A DNA stretch of 64,000 nucleotides, from positions 2,046,001 through 2,110,000 of the forward strand of contig MU839829.1 in the NCBI GenBank assembly GCA_030411725.1, in the 5' to 3' direction. The translations under genes and the position numbers were made by a program. Position 1 is the first letter of the stretch, and every line of letters begins with the position of its first letter. Below are positions 33,477-42,895 of this stretch, piece after piece. Under the pieces are notes generated by a model. That model made no database searches, was not told where the DNA came from, and saw nothing but the letters and a program-made list of their open reading frames with translations. The stretch comes from Echria macrotheca. Lineage: Eukaryota; Ascomycota; Sordariomycetes; Sordariales; Schizotheciaceae.

Positions 33477-34746
33477 CACGGTCCAGTCCCCATGGGTGGT
33501 AGTCTACCAGGGTTTAGGTTTACTTTCTCGCTCTTTGCATCCGTCATCACACTCCCCCCCTTTCATCTCTATCCACTCCGCCGGAGGGCAAATACCGCGT
33601 GACCAGCATGAGAAAGTGCGAAAAGACGGGCCGGGAAAGCGTTGCATCGTTCAACAATGGGCCCCAGTGCGGAAACCGGGTTGGGTGGGCGGATATATAC
33701 CCTCCGCAGCGCCTCTCGCCAAACGCCAAGGTTTAATTTATTTTGTTGTTCAGTGTTGGTTCGCCCGCTGTCGCTAGAAGCGTCCATCGCACGCACCCCA
33801 CAACCTGGTTAACCCACCGACCGCTGTACTCTCGGCTCGTGACAACCCGTCCCGCCATTTTTCTAGGGAGGGCGGAAACCCGGCTGGTGTTGTCCGAGAG
33901 TGTGACCACTCACCAAGGCTTGCGTGTGTGTGTGTGTATCTTCCCCTCAGACGCTTGCGAGATTGCGGGGGGGCGGAGGGGGGGATTTTGGGGAAGTAAC
34001 CTGGAAGGTATGGGAGGCACTTGACCTGCCTAAATTGGTCGAAATGCGGAGCGTAGAGTTTTCTCTTTTTCTAGAACTTGACGTGGTATCCATGGCTTAT
34101 TGTTGTCGTGACTAATTACATCACCTTTACCTGTGAGAGTCGGTGCGATTGCGCGCCGTGTAAAATTGTGGGTTCGACGACATGCCAAGTTAAGATGTTA
34201 GTCTTGTGGTTGGGGCGATTCGAGATGCTTCAAGGGATGGGAAGGAAGAGAGAAGGGGAGGGGGAGATGGTCAGATAATAAATATTGGGCTTATTGCGTC
34301 TCCCCCTGGGCCCCTTTAAATTGCTCCAACCTGCTCATCGCGAACAAACTTGCTCAGGTTTTTGAGAGGATGTGTTATTCCCGTATAGCATTTACAACAC
34401 AGGAATATCTTCCTGGGGTCAGCATGGGCCATGTCATGCTGTGCCATTATTCCCATGATCGCATCATCATCGGTACGGAAGCTTGAGCTATTTCGAAACC
34501 TCGACTCCTGGTCTGAACTGATAAACTTTTATCAGTTAGAGCATCCTCGATTGTTTTAGAGTTTCCGCTTCTGCTGCTTCCCGATGTTCTCTAATACTTC
34601 ATGCCACCGACACCACTTGCTACCAGTATATATATTCGTAGACCCTCCGGGAGCACAGGTGATCGCAGTTACCATGTCCACGCGTCATATTTGGCCGTCT
34701 CAATGCGTGTCTGAGAACGAAGCCTAGTCCCGAGGGTGATACAGTC

Positions 34747-34995
34747 TGAAAGACTAAGGTAAAGATGCTTGTTTTGTGGAAGAGAGGATGGCCCTGTGGC
34801 CGTGGCTATATACAGGTGATGGGGTCCATGTGCTCCTGCTATCCCGCCTGGGGCGCTCTTTCCTGGCCTAACAATGGAAGTCTGCCATGGCGCATTGTAC
34901 TAGAGACCTCTTCGCCATACTTATTACATGCCTCGGAATATTACAACTAGCCTAACACTCGAGAATATTCACGTCTTAGTACTCCGAGGTACATC
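34747..34995 (+). repeat. Diverged direct repeat, copy A
   Basis: The first 38 bases differ from copy B (36199 onward) at only two positions, both transitions (for example GACTAAGG versus GACTGAGG). Similarity then weakens but shared blocks continue (GGGTCCAT, GCCTAACAA, TTATTAC, ACTCGAGAAT), so the duplicate is about 250 bp long. Confidence 0.65.
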
Positions 34996-35237
34996 CTTTT
35001 TGTTTTCGGACGACAACACATCCCGAGATCCTTTGAACCCTGAACAAAGTTCCGTTCCATCACGAAAGATACAAGTATTCGACACATGGGTGGCGTCTGG
35101 TCGGAAAACAGATTTGTTTGGCTGAAAAGTAAGAAGAAACAAGTATCAAAATACTGTTTGAAAGCAAACCCCCGTAAAAAAAACATTTCCTTGCTAGGTA
35201 GGTAGCGAAAAGGAAAGAAAAGCCCATGACTGGGTAC

Positions 35238-35804
35238 CTATTCCTCCGCCGGTTTGCCACCATCACCACCACCCCCATTCATCACCTCCCTCCCAACCAC
35301 ATCCGCCCACTCATCCACCCTCTCCCACTCAACAAAATCACCAAACTCAGCAGTCCCCGGAAACCACCGAAAATAAACCCGCACCGGCCACGGCAGATGC
35401 TCCCTCTCGATCCTCCCCTTGAAGAGCACATGTCCCCTCAAACCCGGCACATCCCTCTTGATCTCGCCCTCGATCTTGGCCGCCTCTTTCGCCGCGTGCT
35501 CGGCCGTCTCGGGCACGCCCACAGAAAAAGCCCATACCGCCGTGGGCTTGTTAGCCGCCGCGAGTACCTGGCGGTTTTGGTGTATAAAAGATCGGGCGGG
35601 GGACAGCCAGCGCTGCATGTGCACTGCCGAGCCGACGATGATGGCGTCGTAGGTGGGGAGCGAGGAAGGCGGGACGGAGGCGACGTCGAGGACGTCGATT
35701 TTTTTGTTGAGGGTTGGGTGGAATGTGCCCAGGCGGGTGGCGATGCGCTGGGCTATGTCGCGGGTTGTGTTGTGGGCTGTTGCGATGGCGATGAGGATGG
35801 ACAT
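35238..35804 (-). CDS. Flavodoxin-like protein (HemG-type)
   Basis: This is a single exon of 188 residues. The N-terminus SILIAIATAHNTTRDIA matches the FMN phosphate loop of flavodoxins, followed by the YDAIIVGSAVHMQRW strand and loop, and AVWAFSVGVPET. Overall order resembles the bacterial HemG/protoporphyrinogen oxidase flavodoxin family (flavodoxin_5). In fungi such genes are scattered and of unknown role; haem synthesis normally uses the unrelated Hem14, so I do not infer that function. There is no signal peptide. It lies alone between two copies of a dispersed repeat (34747 and 36199). Confidence 0.78.
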   Translation of the reverse strand: MSILIAIATAHNTTRDIAQRIATRLGTFHPTLNKKIDVLDVASVPPSSLPTYDAIIVGSAVHMQRWLSPARSFIHQNRQVLAAANKPTAVWAFSVGVPETAEHAAKEAAKIEGEIKRDVPGLRGHVLFKGRIEREHLPWPVRVYFRWFPGTAEFGDFVEWERVDEWADVVGREVMNGGGGDGGKPAEE

Positions 35805-36663
35805 TTTTGGATCTTCTTCTTCTTATTCTTAGGGATATTGATGACGTTAAGTTTGTATCGTTGTTTTTTGACAGAAGTGCGATTATGTCTGATTGATTTT
35901 TGTGAGTTGATTTTTTGATTTATGGTATAAGAGGGTATCTCGAGATAAATAGCAGGTCAGAATGAAAGACGTGTGCTGGTGGTGTGATCATGTCGTGTTG
36001 CCGTGGCGTGTTTCGGCTTCCTTCTTTGATTTGGCATTTCGCGAATGAAAGCGGTACCAGGCAACCACGGCACCACCAATGAAGAATGGTAAGATTTGGC
36101 ACTGGTGTCCGCCCGGTTTTGACACTTGGTGGTAATAAGCGGGAGAACGGGTGGTCATGGTTTGATTGTCGTCAATCCCAACTTCTTTCCTTGCCACGTG
36201 AAAGACTGAGGTAAAGATGCTTGCTTTGTGGAAGAGGAGAAGTGAGCCTGTGGCTGGCTAAATACATTGCACTGGGTCCATTTGTGCCTTCCATCTTGTC
36301 TGGATGCTCCTGCCTTGCCTAACAAACGCAACGAACAGCCACCTTTCACCAATTTCTGTCTTCATCCAACGTCGTCTGTCGGTCTTTATGGCGCCTCAAC
36401 TTCTCAGTCCAAGTTATTACTCTGGAACATGTTCCCAACTCGAGAATCCATCCATACAGCCCTTTCATGTGCTACCAACTCTGAACTTCTGAGGCCCAAC
36501 ACATCAAGACAACGCAGACAACCCACAACAAGATGCGCCCACTCCAAACACCTATAGTTTAAGGTATGTACTAATACAAAAGAAGGGTATATATACACAC
36601 AAGAATCTAAACCGCACACCCATCCACCTACCCCAAACCACAATCTCAATCTCAATCTCAATC
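35805..36663. other. Intergenic region with repeat copy B
   Basis: This holds the promoter of the flavodoxin-like gene, the repeat copy at 36199 and the 3' flank of the PPxY membrane-protein gene. No gene was seen. Confidence 0.45.
36199..36450 (+). repeat. Diverged direct repeat, copy B
   Basis: This is the partner of copy A at 34747, in the same orientation, 1.45 kb apart and on the other side of the flavodoxin-like gene. The best-conserved part is 36199-36236. Confidence 0.65.
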
Positions 36664-36666
36664 TCA
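36641..36666. repeat. AATCTC hexamer repeat
   Basis: About four copies of CAATCT lie in tandem at the stop codon and start of the 3' UTR of the PPxY membrane-protein gene. Confidence 0.8.
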
Positions 36667-37437
36667 AGCCCGATAAGGCGGCGGCGGCTCATCCGGCCTC
36701 TGTTGCCCCGTCGTAGTTCTAGTGGCATCCCCAAAATCCGGCACCGTCCCGTCGAGCACATGCACCCTCCCCGTCAACAAACCAACCTCGCTCCTCGCAG
36801 GCGAAAAAAGAGCCGGCGAAACGGGCATCGTATAGGTAGGCGTAAGCAGCGCCCCGTCGGCAAGCAGCCCCCCGTTCTCCGCATGCGTATGCGTGTATCC
36901 GTCATTCCTCGAGCATCTCGCGCCGCCGCCACCGCCGCAGATACATCCCCCGCCGCCGCAGACGCAGAGATATCCTGAGCGAGAAGAATCCGTCCCACAG
37001 CTACCGGGGCCATCACCACCACTGTCGTCGCATCCATTCGCGGATATACCACCACCAGAACCGCCACCACCGCGACACTCAGGACCGCACTCGGGACTGG
37101 GATCCGTAGTAGCGGAAGAAGAACCACCACCGGAACACTTCTTCTCAAGATAATACACCCTCCTCCGCCAGAGGACCCACGCCGCCGCGCAGGCTATCAC
37201 CAGTCCCAGAAGGGAGCCGACGACAATCGCTGCGATTCGGGGGGTATTTCCCTCGTGCAGATCTCTCCGCATTATTTTTTCGTGCGCCGGTAGTGTCTGT
37301 GTCTGTGTCTGTGTCTGTGGTGGGTGGTGTTCGTGTCGTTGTAGGTATGCATGTGGTGTGCGTGGTAGGTCTATGTGTGGTGGTGAGGTATGTGTGGTGT
37401 CTGATCCGTGACCGTGTGTTTGTCGTGTCGGCGCCAT
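36664..37437 (-). CDS. Single-pass membrane protein with Gly/Cys-rich tail and terminal PPxY motif
   Basis: From the ATG at 37437 the frame gives 257 residues; it stays open back to 37725, so a longer 353-residue form is possible. Residues about 1-60 are His/Pro/Thr-rich, including a QTQTQTQT run made by a GTGTCT microsatellite. One transmembrane helix (IAAIVVGSLLGLVIACAAAWVLW) is followed by basic residues (RRR), suggesting a cytosolic C-terminus. That tail is Gly/Ser/Cys-rich (CVCGGGGCICGGGGG). The last residues are PPPPYRA, a PPxY ligand for WW domains such as those of Rsp5. The layout resembles fungal membrane adaptors that recruit this ligase, but the function is inferred. Confidence 0.62.
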   Translation of the reverse strand: MAPTRQTHGHGSDTTHTSPPHIDLPRTPHAYLQRHEHHPPQTQTQTQTLPAHEKIMRRDLHEGNTPRIAAIVVGSLLGLVIACAAAWVLWRRRVYYLEKKCSGGGSSSATTDPSPECGPECRGGGGSGGGISANGCDDSGGDGPGSCGTDSSRSGYLCVCGGGGCICGGGGGARCSRNDGYTHTHAENGGLLADGALLTPTYTMPVSPALFSPARSEVGLLTGRVHVLDGTVPDFGDATRTTTGQQRPDEPPPPYRA

Positions 37438-38009
37438 GTTGTTGTTCTCTTCTTCTTCCCCTTTGAAGTTTGGCCTGGGCTCGGGTCTTGATCTCGTTCG
37501 TTCCGAGGTACGGATATCTGCACCCCCTTCCGAGTCGGTGCTGGCCTGTCTCTTACGAACCGGTCGTCTGATCCAACTGGTCCGGCCCGCCTTATCTGTT
37601 CTCGGAGATTTGCCAGTCCAGTCGGTTCGCCGGTAGTCGAGGGGTAGGTTCAGGTTCGTCGTCTCACTCCAATCTTCCAGTCGATCGGGACCCGGTTTTA
37701 ACCGAATCCCAAGTTCTTCATCCACCTCTAAAGCCTGTCCGTAACTTTAATAATCGGAATCGGCAATCCAGAAGAGGTCGTTCACAAGCCACGGTAACGG
37801 TCAAGATACAACTATCAGGGCAGTCATAGGAACAATTCCACAGCTCAATCTGGGCCCGGTGGTATTTCAATCTACACACGCCAAGAGACCAACGCAGGGA
37901 TCGCACCACGGACGTTACACCACACTTCAGACGAATTTCAACCAGGGGGAGGCTAAGTTAGCGTGATGGACGCCAAGTCGTCCCCTTGCCGCAACGTAAA
38001 CCCACAGAG
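37438..38009. other. Intergenic spacer or 5' extension of the PPxY gene
   Basis: The open frame of the PPxY protein continues here to 37725 with a charged, Arg-rich composition; it may be leader or an N-terminal extension. Beyond 37725 I see only the 3' flank of the phosphatase gene. Confidence 0.4.
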
Positions 38010-39475
38010 TTAAACCAGCCCCTTGTCACTGCCGTGTAGACTTCCCTTCTCCTCAAACCCCTTCCCGGCCGAACCGCCCCTCCGGCGCCGCAGCAGAAAC
38101 AAGACACCTCCCGCCAGACCAACAACCCCCAAGGTAACCACGGCCCCAATCACGCCAGCCACGGCGTTTGACATTCCCCCTTTGTCGTCACTAGACGTCG
38201 GCTCAGCCACATTGTAGGCCGCACAAAAGTCAACCTTGCTACCACAGGCACCACACCACGCGGCCGCGCTGGTAATCGCCCGTGTCTTGGTCTGCCCCAC
38301 AAAATCCGGCCAGGCCAGCGAGTCGGCCCCGCTCCCAAACAGCGGGAACGAGCTCATGGCGCCCTCGGTACCGTTCTTGAAGAGGAACCGCACCCGGAGC
38401 GCCGCGTCCGGATCGGCCGGGAACGCCGTGGCGGCCTCGTCGTCGTCGCTAAACAGCTCAAACGCCATGGTCGACGCGTACGCCGGCAGACCAAAGAAAT
38501 CAGGGTTGACATTGGTCAGGTTGGCCAGACCAAAGAAGGCCTGGAACGTGTCGTAGCTGCCCGCCATCACCGACAGCTTGAGCTTGCCGGCCGACGTGAC
38601 TGTCTTGTTGAGCTGTGCCAGCACACCACCCAAGAAGGTCTCGGCGTGGATGGACCGCGCCGGCTGCGAGCGGTTGTAGTTGGAGCCAAACTCGGCACTA
38701 TCAGCGAGCGTACGCAACTGAAAAAGCTGCTCGTCCGTCACGTCGCGGGCTGGCGATGTCGCGTTGTGTATGCGGGCCACGTTGATCAGGTCAAAGATGT
38801 CATAAGCCTTGGCATAGCTGAGGTCCGACGGCGACTTGTAGTCGAAGACCGACTGGACGTCGGGATAGAAACCTTCGTAGAAGGACTTGGTCTCGGCCAG
38901 ACGCGTCTTGAACTCGGCGCTGTCGTCAAAAGACGCAGCCGCTTCGGCGTATGCCGGGCACGAATCATCACCCTTGATCCAGATCGTGTCTGGAGAGTTG
39001 TTGTTGACTCCCTGGAGCGCGACATATTGGTACCCGTTCAAGGGCGATGTCGAGTTGGTGCCATTGTTCAGAGTCTGCGACGCAATGGCCGGGTCAAGTC
39101 CCTGGAGTGGTGGATACAGCCCCTGGAGGAAAGCAGTGGCCGTGTTCAGAAGGATCCCTTGGTCAGGTGCGGTAGCGTACACCTGCGACGACACGTAGTT
39201 GAATTCGGAGATTCCGAGAATGCGCTTGGGAGAGCCGGCAGTGATATACCGCGCACGATAGTCTCCGCCGACCTGGAAGTTCTGCGTCGCGCCGAGGCTT
39301 GTCAAGGCCTGGGCACCGTAGTGCTTGGTAGTCCCTACACCATTAACAACGGGAAGTTTTAGCTAGTGAATAACATACTGTCTCCATGGCGAGTAAACAC
39401 GACGGCTCCGTAGATCGTCTCGGCCGCGGCAGTGCCGAGCAAGCCCACCAGGGGTACAGTCAGTGTGGTCAGCAT
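38010..39475 (-). CDS. Membrane-anchored histidine-phosphatase-family protein
   Basis: Two exons (39475-39379, 39334-38010) give 473 residues. A signal peptide (LTTLTVPLVGLLGTAAA) precedes the family hallmark TRHGDRTTKHYG, with His30 as the phosphate acceptor; the intron splits the second Arg of that motif. Several N-glycosylation sites follow. The downstream catalytic pair, usually His-Asp in acid phosphatases, appears as Tyr293-Asp294 (AGSYDTFQAFFGL), so activity may be altered. Near the C-terminus is a transmembrane helix (VAGVIGAVVTLGVVGLAGGV) followed by RRRR and a short charged tail, giving a type I topology with an extracellular or vacuolar domain. The substrate is unknown. Confidence 0.82.
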
Positions 39476-41268
39476 GGTTTCAGCAATCTCCTGGAGCTCT
39501 CACAAAGTCTACCCCGGAATAGAGGTGGGGTCCGGCAAAGATATAGACAAACGTTCATAGCTCTCGGGTGGAGTTGATTCGTCATTGTTGACCGGTTACT
39601 TCCGAGGAAGTCGACAAGTCATTGCGCTATCGGTGATGCTCACTAAGGCACTCTGCCGGACTCATGCCGGATTGACTCCTGTTTGGATAGAGATAGTCAA
39701 TACAACAGCCCACGCGGGGTTCATGCACGCCATGATTCGTGGTTGGTGGGCACGGTACCTCCGCGGGACCGAATCCAGGTTGTGATAGCCCGAAGTGCCG
39801 ACAGCGGCGGATGCCCTCGGAGGGGTAGGTAGTCTCGGGCACTGCCGCTTCCTCGGTGGCCCCCGCTGTCGCGATCCGCCGTCAGGAACTGCCCGTCTGT
39901 CAAATATTGGGCCGGTCTGGTGAACTAGAATAATCAGTCGAGGTTCAAAGTATTGGTCTTTGAAGAGTGGCTTGTCTGATTGGCTGTCGTTGGTAAAACG
40001 GATGTTGCAATCCAGATTCTGCATGTTGCCATCGCGCAATTGGCCTGGGATTGGCTGAGCATCCTAACGAATCGCTTGATATAGGGAAGCAGAATTAGGG
40101 GCAGATAAAGGAATTTAAAGAACGGTTATTGTACATGTTGACGCTGCCTGGTCTGACATGGTGCCAAAACGGGACTGGAATGTCCACCCTGCTCTCTTCA
40201 AGTGTCTCGGACCAGTTGGGACTCCATCTGCCCATGCCACGTTTTTCATGTGCATTATCGAACAATCAGATCAAGCAGGATGCCTTGACTCCAAGTCGGC
40301 TCAGTCGCGGACCCATTCCCTCGCTTCTAAACATGTCAACTGCGGCAACCTGATTCTCTACAGCATGCAGTCTTGATGCGTACAGCCCGAGAGAAACTGG
40401 CATACGCATGTATATGTCTCCGCTGTGCCTCCCCCGTATGACTGTTCTATTTTTATAGCTGAGCAGGATACCTCGGCGTCCAGCTCGAGTCCGGCCAAGT
40501 CATGCAGAACGAGCCGCTCCAAGAATCTTCTGCGTTCCAGTCAGTCAGGCCCCCCCTCCCCCACCAGACACTCGAATTTCGAGGCACAACATGAATACAC
40601 CGATCCGATATTCAAATACTGACTCTGTTCACTTGCTGGACATTCAAGGCTCAATGCTTCGCAAACCTATACTCCCATCATTTTCATCCTACACGGTCTC
40701 AGCCAACTCTCGAGGCAACGCAGCACTAGAAGATACAGACCCGTTGTCCCACATCACGGTGTGCGTCTTCAACTGCCATCTACATCACCACTAATATAGC
40801 ACACATCTCAAGTTTGACAAAGCGATTAGGACAATACAGCATAAAGTCGATTACTAAGGCTATACGGCACAGCGCGCTCGCTTCTCTGCCACAGTCATAA
40901 ACTCGGTATATATTGTTTTAAACCGTAAGAAGCCTTGGGCTTTCACCTCCCAAGGGATAGCAAACTCGGTAGATAGGTTTTAGCTAGTTTTCTTATGGCT
41001 TCCCTGTTGAAAAACCATGAAAGAGTGATGTTCCACGCCTCCAAGACCTATCAACGCAGACCAGAGACATACCTCACTCAATGTAAAGTCCTTAAAATAA
41101 TCCATTCTAAATAAGAAAATCATAACACATCCGGGTAGTCTTGTTACAAACAAGGTATCAGCGCAACCTCGATCCCATACGCCCAGCCCACGGCCATTAG
41201 CACCAAGCCACAGAAGCTAAATATCAACCCCATCCCCGCGGCCGTCACAGTCTTGCTCGACTAGAACT
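39476..41268. other. Intergenic region
   Basis: This is 1.8 kb upstream of the phosphatase-family gene and downstream of glutamine synthetase. It holds the short insertion-like repeat at 40899-40971. No gene was identified. Confidence 0.5.
40899..40971. repeat. Short dispersed element, copy 1, flanked by direct repeats
   Basis: A 53-bp core (TTTTAAACCGTAAGAAGCC followed by GGGCTTTCACC) is bracketed by the 10-bp direct repeat AAACTCGGTA at 40899-40908 and 40962-40971. The core resembles part of the segment at 59748-59868. Confidence 0.6.
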
Positions 41269-42895
41269 CTACTCCTTGTCGGCAGGCCCGAAGCACGTCT
41301 CCATGATGATACCCTAAAACGAAATTAGCACGCGTCAATGCAACATATGGCTCAACGTACCGTAATGAGATACGGGTCGGCGTTGGACGCCGGTCTCCTG
41401 TCCTCGAAGTAGCCGTAGTTCTTGGCCGCAACCTCGCGGGGAATGCGGACGCTGGCGCCGCGGTTGGCAACACCGTACGAGAAGCTGTCAATGCTGCCAG
41501 TCTCGTGCCTGCCGGTAAGACGGGCCTCGTTGCCCTTGCCGTAGACGGCAATGTGCTCGCTGTGACGCTTCGACAGCTTCTCGATGGCAGCCTCGATGTG
41601 CTTCATGCCACCCTCCTCACGCATCTCCTTGGTGCTGAAGTTGGTGTGGAGACCAGCACCGTTCCAGTCGCCGGGAATGGGCTTGGGCTCGAACGAAACC
41701 TTGGCGCCGAACTCCTCGGCAACGCGGGCGACTGGGCAAAGTTAGCACGTCTCCAATTGTAATCGACAAAGTAATACATACGGAGGTAGCGGGCAATCCA
41801 GAGGTGATCGCCCTGCTCGATACCCAGGCAGGGGCCGACCTGGAACTCCCACTGGGCGGGCATGACCTCGGCGTTGGTGCCAGAGATCTTGATGCCGGCA
41901 TACAGGCAAGCCTTGTAGTGGGCGATGACGATATCTCTCATGACGACCTTGCCGCCACCGACACCGCAGTAGTAGGGGCCCTGGGGAGCAGGGTAGCCGT
42001 TGACGGGCCAGCCGTAGGGCTTGTCAGAGAGCTGCGCAATTTTTTTAGTAGACTTCAAGACAAGTCGGGCAGCAGCAACTTACACCAAGGAGGGTATACT
42101 CTTGCTCGAGGCCGAACCAGGGCTCGTGAGCAGCGTGAAGCTCCATGAGCTTAGCAGCCTCGTGGCGCGCGTTGAACTTGTTAGGCGTGCCATCGGCGTT
42201 CCAGCTAGGCGGACGTCAGATTGTGTCTACTTGGTTGCTCGATATTACATACCACTCAGAAAGGACGAGAATGTTGTCGCCCAGCATGAACGGGTCGGGG
42301 AAGACCGCTACGGGCTTTGGCAGAGTTAGTAATATTCTACGGATCGCAATGATTGGTGGGCGTACCTTGAGGTAGACGTCAGAGTTGTCGCCCGGAGCTT
42401 GGCCGGTTGAGCTGCCTATTTGGGGAAAAGAGGTCAGCATCTTATCAGATGACGTTGGCGGCTTTTTTGCGATACGCCTGTGAGAGAGCTCGGCGTCCCT
42501 CGGCGTAATCCCAAGAATCATCAATATCCAACACCCTCCTCAATATGCGACTCTCGAGAGATTTAGGAGAATGGATTTTACGAACCGTCAAAGTTCCACT
42601 GCGAACCCGTTAGTCAATGTTTTCCCCAAACTGTGAACAATGGAAATTGGAAACGTACGATGGGGAGATCGCTCGGGGAGTAACCGCCCTCCTTTGCCTT
42701 AAGAGTCCGGACCTTGGATCGCACTTGAAGCTCGCTATCGATCCAGATGTACTCGGCCATGATAGACCCCTTCTGGTCCAGAGAGAGGTATTTCTGGAGG
42801 TTGGCAGCATTGCTGATGAAGGAATCGGTGGTAGCCTGGAGAATAGGGGGTTAGCAGCTGCGAAAACAGGCGGGCTGAACGGATCGGCTCACCAT
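41269..42895 (-). CDS. glnA: Glutamine synthetase (type II)
   Basis: Nine exons (42895-42893, 42835-42659, 42598-42586, 42415-42366, 42314-42253, 42204-42084, 42031-41782, 41731-41361, 41313-41269) join in phase to 363 residues, the normal eukaryotic length. The first exon is just the ATG; the third is 13 nt and encodes most of WNFDG. Family signatures are clear: WNFDGSSTGQAPG, YGWPVNGYPAPQGPYYC, KISGTNAEVMPAQWEFQVGP, GAGLHTNFST and NRGASVRIPRE. The enzyme makes glutamine from glutamate, ammonium and ATP in the cytosol and is the main entry point for ammonium. GATA motifs upstream agree with nitrogen control. Confidence 0.96.

Larger units (their letters stand above)
33329..35237. other. Long intergenic region upstream of AA9 and downstream of the flavodoxin gene
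   Basis: This is 1.9 kb with a GT run at about 33922-33936, a G-rich tract at 33966-33990 and the diverged repeat copy listed separately (34747 onward). No gene was identified. Confidence 0.5.
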
